The notes below the pieces were generated by a model. That model saw nothing but the letters and a program-made list of their open reading frames with translations, had not been told where the DNA came from and ran no database searches. Shown here piece by piece: positions 8,817-18,034 of a stretch of 64,000 nt of DNA. The stretch spans positions 1 to 64,000 of the forward strand of contig JAFSQI010000105.1 in assembly GCA_017446685.1 (NCBI GenBank), written 5' to 3'. This DNA is from Butyrivibrio sp. Its GTDB lineage: Bacteria > Bacillota > Clostridia > Lachnospirales > Lachnospiraceae. Numbering within the stretch: the stretch's first letter is position 1; each line of letters starts with the position of its first letter. Both the position numbers and the translations under genes were made by a program.

Positions 8817-10103
8817 TCAAACTGTCTCAATCAATTTTTCTTCCATTAATCTCTTAACAATCGGAATCAAATCATTTACTGATTCTTCTATTTTATTAGA
8901 TATATCAAACAAATCATTTGTCCCATCAGCATATGCGATAAAATTCGTCATTGCTCTTACACCATCATATGACCCCTTTTTACTTATAGCTACGTGTAAT
9001 CCTCTTTTTCCAAGTTGAGGTTCACAAAAAACTTTAATTCTATACTTATAATTCCATTCAAGTCCATCTATTACATTTCTCATTACATCATAACTGCCCT
9101 GAAACCCTTTTGGACTAATATACTCCATATTATCAGCAGACGTATGATATTCAGGATACTCACAAAACTTAGATCGGCAAAAACATGCTACAGGTAAATC
9201 AACCCCAGGAGCATTGTATTGTCTCTCATCAGATCCTCTCTTTAAAAAAGTATACGTTGAATAATTATCATTTGTATAAAAATGCAAGACATTTTTCAAA
9301 ATCTTATCTGAAAGAGTATTCGCATACCTAGTTTCCACTATTGAATAATCATTATCATCACCCACACATGAAAGATTAAATCCTGCAACCATATTCTTTT
9401 TCAAATAATGTAGGTTATTATTCTGACTTAGAAACGATATAGCACCAATAGTTTCTGGCACAAATACAAATCTATAATTATATCTTCTCTTTTCTAATAA
9501 ACTTATATACTTAATAAGTTCACAAGCCAATGCCGGTCCTGAACATTCATTATTAGCCATTGAAGGATGACAAATATATGTTGAAAAAAACACCTCTTCC
9601 GAATTACATTCTGTCGATGAAATAAAAACCTCTCCATAATTTAACTCTCCCTGGACAAATTCACTGTCAATAAACATATGATAACTACCTTCAGGAAGTG
9701 AATTCAATTGATTTTCAGACATGCAAAAACCAACTCTATCATTGTAATATGAAGTGACATAAGGAATTACATCCGGCTGATCTTTTTGTGTAAAAACATA
9801 TTCTTTCAACTCATCCAAAGATACCCACTTATCAATGGGCTGTGAGTACCCCATTACATGAAGATTATGATTATTAAAATCAATAATATGTTTTCCACTT
9901 TCATTTTCAATATAGCCATTACGTATTACCCATTCCATAGGAACTGTCCAATCAAAAACTTTGGTTCCACATGGAACACTTTTCATCTCAAGTTTTACAT
10001 TGTTTTCTCTTAACTTTTGTGAAATGGCAAAGAGAGTTTTTCTTACTCCTTCTCCTGTAATACTCCTGCAAATCGGAAAAATAGTATTTGCAAATTCGTA
10101 CAT
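8817..10103 (-). CDS. DUF4910 (DUF2172) zinc aminopeptidase-like protein
   Basis: A protein of about 428 residues that begins MYEFANTIFPICRSITGEG, the hallmark start of the DUF4910/DUF2172 family. The family has an M28-like zinc peptidase fold. Likely metal or catalytic residues are in ICHPSMANNECSG, VPETIGA, the RGSDERQYN stretch and EYHTSADN near the end. The longer frame starting at 10208 would add 35 unconserved residues and overlap the neighbouring gene. The ATG at 10103 has GAAGGAA upstream and is preferred. Members commonly sit in surface-polysaccharide loci beside amino-sugar genes, and their substrate is unknown. Here it is flanked by an acyltransferase and an ATP-grasp enzyme, so hydrolysis of an amide on a sugar intermediate is a plausible inference. 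Confidence 0.7.
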   Translation of the reverse strand: MYEFANTIFPICRSITGEGVRKTLFAISQKLRENNVKLEMKSVPCGTKVFDWTVPMEWVIRNGYIENESGKHIIDFNNHNLHVMGYSQPIDKWVSLDELKEYVFTQKDQPDVIPYVTSYYNDRVGFCMSENQLNSLPEGSYHMFIDSEFVQGELNYGEVFISSTECNSEEVFFSTYICHPSMANNECSGPALACELIKYISLLEKRRYNYRFVFVPETIGAISFLSQNNNLHYLKKNMVAGFNLSCVGDDNDYSIVETRYANTLSDKILKNVLHFYTNDNYSTYTFLKRGSDERQYNAPGVDLPVACFCRSKFCEYPEYHTSADNMEYISPKGFQGSYDVMRNVIDGLEWNYKYRIKVFCEPQLGKRGLHVAISKKGSYDGVRAMTNFIAYADGTNDLFDISNKIEESVNDLIPIVKRLMEEKLIETV

Positions 10104-10125
10104 TCTGTTTCCTTCAATTATTTTT

Positions 10126-10935
10126 TTATCCACAATGATCGCTCCAAATTTTCTCTCTTTCAATTTTAAAATCAAATAAATTCCTACATTGGTTATATAA
10201 AATATCATTTTGAATAAATGGATAACAATCAGCTAAGTTCATCTTATAACATTGTATCCCATTTATTACATACTGATGTGAAACACCATTTTTCTCTAAA
10301 ATTTGCCCTATTCTATTGAATTTTTCAACACTACCATATTCAAGATATTTCGCAGGATATTCTATTGTTATAGTACTAGATGTACCATCCGCTTTAACAT
10401 ATGTTCCAGTAAACTCCTTGTGAAATCTGTAAGGGACTTTTTCTTTAGTCTCAACATAATGAACAAATGTCATTCCTCTTTGATAGTCAGTTCCTAAAAG
10501 AATCTGAATAGCATTATTCTTATACATCCAAGCAAACGGAGAATCCTGTCCAAAAGAATTTAGGTTTTGAATACTACATAATTCATCCTTGTACTTTCCC
10601 CATATAGCATATGAATGCATTGGATTCCACGTTCTCTTAAAATCAGACCTTTCTAAAGCTATATTTCCTAACGCACCAGTAGTGCATTTTGTGTTTTTAT
10701 AATCATAAAAACCTTTATTACTAAAGTCAAAGTTAAAAGTAGGTACTAGCAAAGTTCCTTCACTACCGATGCAATCAATAAATGAATCCAATATATTATT
10801 TGCATCAAATGTTCCTTCTTTATTTTTGGCAATATATGCAAGGGCTAATATATCTGATGATAGATTTATAATATCACCTTTTTTTATTTCAAATTCTCGA
10901 GCAATATTATTGATAGAAATATACTTGTCACTCAT
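10126..10935 (-). CDS. AAC(3)-fold N-acyltransferase (antibiotic_NAT family)
   Basis: A 269-residue member of the family that includes aminoglycoside 3-N-acetyltransferases. Family landmarks are GDIINLSSD near residue 18, GTLLVPTFN, the NPMHSYAIWGK block, and LLGTDYQRGMTFVHYVE with the conserved histidine and glutamate. The gene overlaps the preceding carrier-protein gene by 8 bases, which points to translational coupling and to a working partnership. Resistance is unlikely given the location. In glycan loci such proteins can acylate an amino sugar, and a neighbouring acyl carrier protein suggests the donor is acyl-ACP rather than acetyl-CoA. It could replace the LegH acetyltransferase missing from this nonulosonate set. 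That is inference. Confidence 0.75.
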   Translation of the reverse strand: MSDKYISINNIAREFEIKKGDIINLSSDILALAYIAKNKEGTFDANNILDSFIDCIGSEGTLLVPTFNFDFSNKGFYDYKNTKCTTGALGNIALERSDFKRTWNPMHSYAIWGKYKDELCSIQNLNSFGQDSPFAWMYKNNAIQILLGTDYQRGMTFVHYVETKEKVPYRFHKEFTGTYVKADGTSSTITIEYPAKYLEYGSVEKFNRIGQILEKNGVSHQYVINGIQCYKMNLADCYPFIQNDILYNQCRNLFDFKIEREKIWSDHCG

Positions 10936-11167
10936 ATTTTTTCCTATTTATGTAATCTGTAATTTTAGATGGTGTCTCAAAATTTGAAGGCACTAACTCT
11001 AATGGATGTATTTCAATACCATACTCCCCTTCTATTATTGGCAAAATTTTATCAAACAAGGAAATTGAATCAATTATTCCTTCTCCAAAAAGATCTGTAT
11101 TAGCAGTTATGTCATCATATTTAAGCACATCCTTCAATTTTAATATTATTTCACTTACTTTAATCAT
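10928..11167 (-). CDS. Stand-alone acyl carrier protein
   Basis: A 79-residue phosphopantetheine carrier. The attachment serine is Ser34 in EGIIDSISLFD, the usual D-S-I/L context at the start of helix II. The protein is acidic and ends in a short lysine-rich tail. GGAAGAGG precedes the ATG. It lies between the AMP-ligase gene (18-base gap) and the AAC(3)-fold acyltransferase gene (8-base overlap). The expected sequence of events is that the ligase loads an acyl group on this carrier and the transferase takes it off to an amine. It is not the housekeeping AcpP, which has the DSLD motif and lies with fab genes. Confidence 0.85.
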   Translation of the reverse strand: MIKVSEIILKLKDVLKYDDITANTDLFGEGIIDSISLFDKILPIIEGEYGIEIHPLELVPSNFETPSKITDYINRKKYE

Positions 11168-11185
11168 TTTTCCTCTTCCTTGGAA

Positions 11186-12712
11186 TTATCCTATATACTC
11201 ACTATATAACTTAACTCTATCAATTTTTCCATTCGCATTATATGGCATCTTAGCAATGTTCTCAATTCTATCTGGAAGCATATATGCAGGTAAATACTTT
11301 TCTCGAAGCGTTCCCAGCACCCTACCACTGTCATTTCTTCCTTGATAAAGCAATACAATATGATCTTTTTTGGAATCATACAATGCTACACATACATCTA
11401 TATCTGGAATACAGTTTGCAGCATGCTCTATTTCACCCAATTCTATTCTATACCCACTATGCTTTATTTGGGAATCAACCCTTCCTATATACTCATACTC
11501 TCCAAACTCATTTATTTTTACTAAATCGCCTGTTTTATAAACCTTCTCTGAAAACTTGTTATTCAAAGGATTTTGAACAAACACTTCATCTGTTTTTTCT
11601 TTCAAACAATAATATCCATTACCTAAAAATGGTCCCTTAAAATATAATTCCCCTATCTCTCCTTGTGTTATTACATCATTATTTTCATTCAAAGCAAACG
11701 CATTCATTGAATTAGCACAAACTCCAATTGGCAAAATATCCTCATCCTTAAATTCTCTGTCAACTATATAATAAAGTGCTATATCAGTTATCTCAGTTGG
11801 TCCAAATAAATTAGCATACATGGCATTAGGAATATGTTCTCGCCATCTGTTCAATACTTTATTAGGCATTACTTCACCAGCAAACAATATAGTTTTAAGC
11901 GTTGTAACATCAACATAATCTAATGCTTTCCATTTTGCCACAATTCCCATTGCAGATGGAACCCAATATATTGTATTTATCTTACTCTTATTTAAATACT
12001 CAAGAAGTTGAATTGGAAAAGAAAAAAGTTTTTTGGGAATCAGGACTAATGTTGCACCATTTTTTAATGTAGAAAAAATATCTAGAACAGACATACTAAA
12101 ATAAAATGGGGTTTGACTCCCAAAGATAGTTTCATGATTAAAATTAAAAGTTTCTTGAAGCCAATCTGCATATGCTATAAGTGCACCGTGAGAAATAACA
12201 CTTCCTTTAGGAATTCCAGTTGAACCAGAAGTATATAATATATACGCAGGATCCGTAGAAATGACAGATTTCCTCGCAAAAGCTATTGCATCATCAATTT
12301 CTTTTTCGGGATAAACAATTTCATTATTAATATATATAGTCAAAATAGCATGTTTTTCTTGAATAATTCTTGACTTCTCATCATTTTTTAAACAAATCAT
12401 AGCTATAGGTTGTAAATTATTAATGATTGCATCAAGTCTTTCATTAGGCATATCCCTATCAATACAAACATAATAATTTCCGCTGTAAAGAACACCTAAC
12501 ATAGCTATCATACAGTCTATTGATTTATCAATAAAAATAATAATTGGAGAATTAGTTACTTTCCCTACAGTTTTAATAATTTGATATCCTAAAGTTTTAG
12601 ACTTTTTCTCTGTTTCTTTATAAGTAATCTCCTTATCCTCTTCTTTGCAAAAAATATGACTTGGATATTTTTTTACACTATTATCCAAATATTCCAACAC
12701 ATTTTTTTTCAT
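11186..12712 (-). CDS. AMP-forming acyl/aminoacyl ligase (stand-alone adenylation domain)
   Basis: A 508-residue DltA/NRPS-type adenylation enzyme. Core motifs are present: A3 ILYTSGSTGIPKGS at about 158-171, A5 NLFGPTEITD, A7 YKTGDLV, A8 GRVDSQIKHSGYRIELGE and the catalytic lysine in the A10 motif NANGKIDR. At the A4 site the usual F-D-x-S-V reads F-S-M-S-V (residues 205-209). The aspartate that normally holds the alpha-amino group is therefore serine at position 206. That suggests the substrate is not a standard alpha-amino acid. There is no fused carrier domain; the separate carrier protein follows. The ATG shares an ATGA overlap with the upstream cytidylyltransferase gene. Confidence 0.8.
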   Translation of the reverse strand: MKKNVLEYLDNSVKKYPSHIFCKEEDKEITYKETEKKSKTLGYQIIKTVGKVTNSPIIIFIDKSIDCMIAMLGVLYSGNYYVCIDRDMPNERLDAIINNLQPIAMICLKNDEKSRIIQEKHAILTIYINNEIVYPEKEIDDAIAFARKSVISTDPAYILYTSGSTGIPKGSVISHGALIAYADWLQETFNFNHETIFGSQTPFYFSMSVLDIFSTLKNGATLVLIPKKLFSFPIQLLEYLNKSKINTIYWVPSAMGIVAKWKALDYVDVTTLKTILFAGEVMPNKVLNRWREHIPNAMYANLFGPTEITDIALYYIVDREFKDEDILPIGVCANSMNAFALNENNDVITQGEIGELYFKGPFLGNGYYCLKEKTDEVFVQNPLNNKFSEKVYKTGDLVKINEFGEYEYIGRVDSQIKHSGYRIELGEIEHAANCIPDIDVCVALYDSKKDHIVLLYQGRNDSGRVLGTLREKYLPAYMLPDRIENIAKMPYNANGKIDRVKLYSEYIG

Positions 12713-13410
12713 AAAACATGCCTCTTCTTATTTATTAAATACTCAGCAAATTCAAAATCGCTAATACTATCTATATCTACAGAATCGCTACTATTCATAA
12801 TATATGGCACCGTATTATCACAAAAATAGGTTCTTTTATTTTTTAGCAACTCATAATTCAATATATAAATTGCTCCATTGCATACATAATATTTCTGAGC
12901 AAACTGTCTATTATTTGTTAAATTAATATCCATACCAAAGTTGCAAGCCTGAATTTTTCCATCTACAGATTTTGACAAGTACCAACTTGGCGGAATTTCT
13001 GCCTCCTTAACAGATACCAACGTAGTAGCATTTGTTTTTCGAAAAAGCATCTCTGCTTCACAAATATGTTTTGAAGTACGAAATGGTGCTGTCGGTAACA
13101 GCACCATAAATGAATCTATATTCTCATTATCTTGTTTCTTTAGGTATTCAACCGCATGCAAATATACATCTGGTGCTACAGCAGTATCTGAAGCTAAATA
13201 GTCTGGTCTTATAAATGGTACCTCAGCACCATACTCTCTTGCTACATCAGCAATCTCTAAATCATCTGTTGTAACAACAACCCTACTTATACATTTTGAC
13301 TCTAAAGCAGCACGAATAGTATACGCTATAAGAGGCATTTCTCCTAGCAATTTTATATTTTTACGTGGAACCCCTTTAGATCCACCTCGAGCAGGTATCA
13401 ACGCAATCAT
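12709..13410 (-). CDS. legF: CMP-nonulosonate cytidylyltransferase (LegF/NeuA-like)
   Basis: A 233-residue cytidylyltransferase that would activate a nonulosonic acid with CTP. The N-terminal nucleotide-binding motif IPARGGSKGVPRKN, the VVTTDDLEIADVA segment and LLPTAPFR are classic for NeuA/PseF/LegF. It lies 3 bases after the NeuB-like synthase gene and overlaps the AMP-ligase gene by 4 bases, so it is co-translated with both. Legionaminate is the most likely substrate because LegB, LegC and PtmE relatives are in the same locus. Sialic or pseudaminic acid cannot be excluded from sequence alone. Confidence 0.85.
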   Translation of the reverse strand: MIALIPARGGSKGVPRKNIKLLGEMPLIAYTIRAALESKCISRVVVTTDDLEIADVAREYGAEVPFIRPDYLASDTAVAPDVYLHAVEYLKKQDNENIDSFMVLLPTAPFRTSKHICEAEMLFRKTNATTLVSVKEAEIPPSWYLSKSVDGKIQACNFGMDINLTNNRQFAQKYYVCNGAIYILNYELLKNKRTYFCDNTVPYIMNSSDSVDIDSISDFEFAEYLINKKRHVL

Positions 13411-13413
13411 ACC

Positions 13414-14454
13414 TTAAAAATCCTCCTGAGTTATAATTCTATCAAACTCAATATTTCTCTTTGCAACTCTTCCTACAACATATTCGTAATACTTAGGTGG
13501 AATTCCTGTTCCAGGACGTTTATAAGCCAAATCATCTTCAGTTATAACTGTTCCAGCTTTTATTGGACGAGCTGCTACTATACTTCTTTGAAATGCCTCA
13601 CGTCTTTCCTGATTTTCATTCACAACTTTTTCATACTTTCCAAGCATTTTATAGCCCTTTGCTGCAGCATCACACATTATTTTGAGTTCTTCAGGATTAG
13701 CAGATATCTTATGATCCCATCCAATCATATTTTTATCCATCGTAAAGTGCTTTTCAATAATACATACACCCTTCGCAATTGACATTATTGGTGCAACAAC
13801 TCCAATCGTATGGTCTGAATATCCAACAGGCAATCCAAAACATGTACGAAGCATATCAATATTATTGAGATTTACCTGATTATCCTCAGGAGGATAAATT
13901 GATACACAATGTAACAGTATGATATTCTCGCAACCATTCTCTCTAAGTGTCTCTACCGCAAGAGCAACATCGCTCATTGGACATAATCCATTACTTATTA
14001 CTATAGGTTTTCCTTTCTTTGCAACATATTTCAAAAAAGGAACATTATCTAGATCCATCGATGCGATTTTAATAAATGGAACATTCAATTCATCAACTAA
14101 CATATCAACTTCCCATTTTGTAAATGGTGTTGAAGCAAACTCAATACCAATTTCGTGACAATAAGCTTGAAGCATTTTATGTTCTTCTATTCCAATATGA
14201 TATTTATCAACTATTTCTTCTAATGTATAATCCGTACGGTTTCGATAATCATCTGTTAGAAAATAATTATCTTCATAAACTTTTCTAGAAAAAATTGAAT
14301 CTTTTGCCCATGATTGAAACTTAACACAATCTGCTCCACACTTTTTAGCTGTTTCAATCATTTTTTTTGCCAATTCCATATCACCATTATGATTTGCTCC
14401 TATTTCAGCAATCATGTAAGGCTTCTTATATTCTGCAATCTCATTAAATTTCAT
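13414..14454 (-). CDS. legI: Nonulosonic acid synthase (LegI/NeuB-like)
   Basis: A 346-residue PEP-dependent synthase that condenses PEP with a six-carbon amino sugar to give a nine-carbon acid. The NeuB barrel is marked by IAEIGANHNGDMELAKKMI, VKFQSW, FASTPF, HCVSIYPP, GYSDHTIG and IEKHFT. The C-terminal ~60 residues form an SAF (antifreeze-like) domain, RSIVAARPIKAGTVITEDDL, that closes the active site of the partner subunit. Length and domain order are normal. The start codon overlaps the stop of the upstream glycosyltransferase gene by ATGA. The 2-epimerase that would supply the hexose substrate (LegG/NeuC) is not in this window. Confidence 0.88.
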   Translation of the reverse strand: MKFNEIAEYKKPYMIAEIGANHNGDMELAKKMIETAKKCGADCVKFQSWAKDSIFSRKVYEDNYFLTDDYRNRTDYTLEEIVDKYHIGIEEHKMLQAYCHEIGIEFASTPFTKWEVDMLVDELNVPFIKIASMDLDNVPFLKYVAKKGKPIVISNGLCPMSDVALAVETLRENGCENIILLHCVSIYPPEDNQVNLNNIDMLRTCFGLPVGYSDHTIGVVAPIMSIAKGVCIIEKHFTMDKNMIGWDHKISANPEELKIMCDAAAKGYKMLGKYEKVVNENQERREAFQRSIVAARPIKAGTVITEDDLAYKRPGTGIPPKYYEYVVGRVAKRNIEFDRIITQEDF

Positions 14455-15317
14455 TTAGCAACCTCCACTTGTATTAAATCCCACCAATAATGCCTGTTTT
14501 TTTCATACTCTGCATTATTATAATTTATATATAATTCATCTATATCTAAATTGCTAATTTTTTTTAATAAATCCTCAAATAGCATATCATATTTGGCCAG
14601 CATTTCATAATGCTTTTTTTTAATTGTATATTCATATAATAAGTTTTCTCTAGAAAAAGATCTAACCCCAGCTATATTTCCACCATATATGCGATATTTT
14701 GTGCATGCATCATTAATTTTTATTCCATATCCACTATTTAATATAATACGTGAATATAAATACCAATCAAAAATATTACTGCAACATTCATTCAAGGAAT
14801 TTAAAAAATTATCATCTAATTTTTTTAGATTAATCGCAGTATTAGACATTCCCAGATAATTATACTGAGCAACATTATACAAGCTATCTGTTTTTTCAGG
14901 CAGTTTAGGCATCGCATCAGAACCATCCATATATACAATTTTATTATAAAAAAATGATGCATCCGAATATCGATTATATGCATCAATAATTTTTCCCGCT
15001 CTATCACTTGAAAACAAATCATCACAGTCTCCAATAATAAGCAAATCCCCGCCAAACTTTATAGCGTCATTTAATAATTGAATTCTATTCAATACCGGAT
15101 TATCTTTATTTTTTGCCTCCACAATATAATATGCATTTTCCACGCAAGCCATCATTTTCTTTATTTCATTACTATCTATTCCTTCATTAATTATTAAAAT
15201 AAAAAAATCCTTATTTGTCTGACATTGCAACGATACAATGTTTTCTTTGAAATATTGAATAGCACTTGGATATATAACAGTCCCCCAAATGTATTTTTTT
15301 CCCTTATTCGAACCCAT
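14451..15317 (-). CDS. GT2-like glycosyltransferase
   Basis: A 288-residue putative glycosyltransferase with a GT-A fold. After the N-terminal strand it has an internal LLIIGDCDDLFSSDRA block that serves as the DXD metal site, and a conserved FDWYLYSRI segment in the acceptor half. No membrane segments are seen. It overlaps the PtmE-like gene by 14 bases and the NeuB-like gene by 4, so it belongs to the nonulosonate operon. Sugar donor and acceptor cannot be told from sequence. Confidence 0.6.
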   Translation of the reverse strand: MGSNKGKKYIWGTVIYPSAIQYFKENIVSLQCQTNKDFFILIINEGIDSNEIKKMMACVENAYYIVEAKNKDNPVLNRIQLLNDAIKFGGDLLIIGDCDDLFSSDRAGKIIDAYNRYSDASFFYNKIVYMDGSDAMPKLPEKTDSLYNVAQYNYLGMSNTAINLKKLDDNFLNSLNECCSNIFDWYLYSRIILNSGYGIKINDACTKYRIYGGNIAGVRSFSRENLLYEYTIKKKHYEMLAKYDMLFEDLLKKISNLDIDELYINYNNAEYEKNRHYWWDLIQVEVAK

Positions 15318-16383
15318 TATTAATTCGCTCTTCCATTTTTTTCATTTCACCAAATTCTCCCATATCCAAAAAAGCTTGTTCACTTATAGGATACATTCCA
15401 ACATTCATACCCATACTCAACATTTTTTCTGCAAGATCTGTCATGTGGAACATAATATCTCTTGGTATATATTTAATAATATCCGGATTAATCACATACA
15501 TTCCTGTATTTACCAAATATGACAATTTAGGCTTTTCTTCAATTGAATTAATTTTTCCTTGCTCAGAAGTATGTAACACCCCATATGGTATTACTGTATT
15601 TTTTAAAGAAGACACTACTGTCATATCATTTTGCTTTTCGATATGGTACTTCATTATTTTGTCATAATCAGCTTCAATCAAAATATCACAATTTGTAACA
15701 ATTATAGGAGTTTCAAATTTTTTATGTATAAGTCTTATGCTACCAGCCGTCCCTAACGGCTTATCTTCCTCCACATATCTAACATTATAACTTGGCTGAA
15801 TATCCGCAAAATAAGAACGAATCATTTCTTTTTTATAATTAAGAGTTATCCAAAAATCACGCGCTCCATATTTATAAAATTTATTAATTATACGCTCAAT
15901 TATCGGTATATCTCCTATCGGAATTAGTGGTTTTGGAAGTATTTTTGTATAAGGGTACAATCTTGTTCCTTTACCACCAGCCATAATAATCACAGGAATA
16001 TCATTCAAACTTTTTTCAATTTCAGACTCATCATTTTCTTCAAACGCTTTATTATTAAAAATAACATCTATTATCCTGCAATCATTATCAACAATTGGAA
16101 CAGCTTTTATTCGATTTTTCAACATATACTCATTTGCAATCATTCTATCACTTTCATGCAAATATCTAGGGTTTTGTCCCATAATGTCAATCACTTCAGT
16201 ATCTAAATTACCTGTATTAATAAGCCATCTTCTAACATCACCATCAGTCAACGCACCTATAAGTTTTTCATCATCATTAATAATAAACAGTATTCCTACA
16301 CCACTTATATCCATCATTTTTAGTGCATCTACAATATCTATTTTATCTTGAGCAATATATTTTTTTATCTTTTCTTTTATCAT
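15304..16383 (-). CDS. ptmE: PtmE-like nucleotidyltransferase with N-terminal CBS pair
   Basis: A 359-residue protein. Residues 1-120 form two CBS modules (GVGILFIINDDEKLIGALTD and KAVPIVDNDCRIIDV blocks), and residues 125-359 form a sugar-1-phosphate nucleotidyltransferase. The latter starts PVIIMAGGKGTRLYPYTK and has an LPKPLIPIGD motif and TNCDILIEADY. This domain order is that of Campylobacter PtmE, which makes the GDP-linked glucosamine precursor for legionaminic acid. Together with the LegB-, LegC-, LegI- and LegF-like genes it supports the legionaminate assignment over sialate or pseudaminate. The CBS pair may sense nucleotides. The exact nucleotide used is inferred from the homologue. 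Confidence 0.75.
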   Translation of the reverse strand: MIKEKIKKYIAQDKIDIVDALKMMDISGVGILFIINDDEKLIGALTDGDVRRWLINTGNLDTEVIDIMGQNPRYLHESDRMIANEYMLKNRIKAVPIVDNDCRIIDVIFNNKAFEENDESEIEKSLNDIPVIIMAGGKGTRLYPYTKILPKPLIPIGDIPIIERIINKFYKYGARDFWITLNYKKEMIRSYFADIQPSYNVRYVEEDKPLGTAGSIRLIHKKFETPIIVTNCDILIEADYDKIMKYHIEKQNDMTVVSSLKNTVIPYGVLHTSEQGKINSIEEKPKLSYLVNTGMYVINPDIIKYIPRDIMFHMTDLAEKMLSMGMNVGMYPISEQAFLDMGEFGEMKKMEERINNGFE

Positions 16384-16406
16384 AATTACTTGCCAATCAC
16401 ATACAA

Positions 16407-17921
16407 TTATAAAATGTCATTTAACAATTCTTTAAGTTCACTAATTGTTTTTTTACTAAGTTCAGATGTTTTGTCCACTTCCCACAATGAAGTTCTATTA
16501 AAGAAAACTGCTTTTTTTTGTATTGCATAATAGTATCGTTTTAAATCATACATATTAATTGTTACACCATCTAATATCTTTTCAATCACTTGTTTTCCCT
16601 GACATGCATCTTGTATTTCAAACAATCCCGGCATTCCCTTTAAACAAAAACCATCTCCAAAAGTTATAGCTGGTTTTCCGTAAAAAGGTGCTTCAATTAA
16701 ACATGTCCCTGTTTGATTTGCTACGGCTAACGCATTTTCCATTAATTCACCGCTTGTCACATCTGATTTAATATATACTATGTTTCCCAGCCTTTCAAGC
16801 TCTTTCCAAAATAGTTTTTCCCTATAAGGCTGTAAATAATATTCTTTAACATATATTTTTATATCATAATCCTTCAAAACATATGACAATAGCTGAATTG
16901 CATTATATTGTTCGCCAAACACTCCCGATTGAGGTTTTGTAGTAGCTTCAGGCCACAACTGTAGTGGATAAAAAATATACTTATCACTTTTATTTGGATA
17001 TTGTGCTTTTTTATCGTACTCTTTCAAGGATACAAGATCATACTTATAATATAATGATAATCTTTTTAAATCTCTAATTTCCTTATAACCATATTTATTA
17101 TTTTTATACCTATCTATTGATTTATACTTAATAAGTGCACTCATTAAAAACTTAAGATTATGAAAAGAAGCTACAAAATATGGATGATTTCCTTTAGGAG
17201 CATTGAATTTTTCGACCTTGACTTGCTTCGTTATTTCTTTGCGCTTCGCATCACTTAATGTAGCTTCGCTAACTTTTTTAATACTGTTTTCAAAATATTT
17301 TTTTACTACACCTTCCAATTCATAAGATGTATCAACTTGTTCACATAACCTTTCATATTCATCTTTTACGGAACATCCAACTGTATCTATCGATTCACCA
17401 TATATATGCATTCCACTTTGCGATCCCGGTTCATGTATTCCCACAGGTGAAAGTATACATATTTTTTTTTGTAAAATTCTAGCAACAGCATATGCCGAAT
17501 ACATTATTGGCCAATGCGGCGTGTCATCAAACATAATAAATTCAATATTGTTCTGCAAAAAAAATTCATTCCAATATTTCAAATAATATAAATAATTTCT
17601 CTCACATTCATCAATTGAAGCAATAGGATAAGCAAATCTATAAGAATCTAAAGTAATAAAAGTAGATCTATACTCTAATGCTTTTTCCAAAAAAACTTTT
17701 CCCAATGGTCTTAATTTAGATTCCGCTTCGATATCAATCTTTCCGCGCATCATTTCTTCAATTTCCACATACTTAATATGATTAGAATCCATCAAATCAT
17801 CTTTTTCTTCATATATTCCCGGCAAATATGTAATATATACATTTTCGAAATTCTTATCTTTTACTAAATAATCTCCAATTTCATATTTATAACTTGCTAT
17901 ATTTAACAATAACGCATTCAT
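16407..17921 (-). CDS. Capsule-synthesis-like GT-B glycosyltransferase, candidate nonulosonate transferase
   Basis: A protein of about 504 residues with no membrane segment. The second half has a YIFYPLQLWPEATTKP stretch, then KIYVKEYY and a TGTCLIEAPFYGKPAITFGD block. These resemble the KDO/capsule glycosyltransferase family (KpsS/Capsule_synth). Those enzymes use CMP-activated acids, so transfer of the CMP-nonulosonate made by the neighbouring genes is a reasonable guess. A TTG at 17930 gives a longer frame, but GGGAG sits at the right distance from the ATG at 17921. The first half is not recognisable to me. Confidence 0.5.
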   Translation of the reverse strand: MNALLLNIASYKYEIGDYLVKDKNFENVYITYLPGIYEEKDDLMDSNHIKYVEIEEMMRGKIDIEAESKLRPLGKVFLEKALEYRSTFITLDSYRFAYPIASIDECERNYLYYLKYWNEFFLQNNIEFIMFDDTPHWPIMYSAYAVARILQKKICILSPVGIHEPGSQSGMHIYGESIDTVGCSVKDEYERLCEQVDTSYELEGVVKKYFENSIKKVSEATLSDAKRKEITKQVKVEKFNAPKGNHPYFVASFHNLKFLMSALIKYKSIDRYKNNKYGYKEIRDLKRLSLYYKYDLVSLKEYDKKAQYPNKSDKYIFYPLQLWPEATTKPQSGVFGEQYNAIQLLSYVLKDYDIKIYVKEYYLQPYREKLFWKELERLGNIVYIKSDVTSGELMENALAVANQTGTCLIEAPFYGKPAITFGDGFCLKGMPGLFEIQDACQGKQVIEKILDGVTINMYDLKRYYYAIQKKAVFFNRTSLWEVDKTSELSKKTISELKELLNDIL

Positions 17922-18034
17922 AATACTCAAACTCCCAAAATAAGTATTAGTACATTGTTTCTCAAAGATATAACCATATATTTGAAATTCAATCCACTAC
18001 TTGCACTATGTATCTCATACATAGTTCCATACTA

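Noticed and set aside
10126-10935. Aminoglycoside resistance gene
   Set aside because: The fold is right, but coupling to a carrier-protein gene in a glycan operon argues for a sugar acyltransferase.
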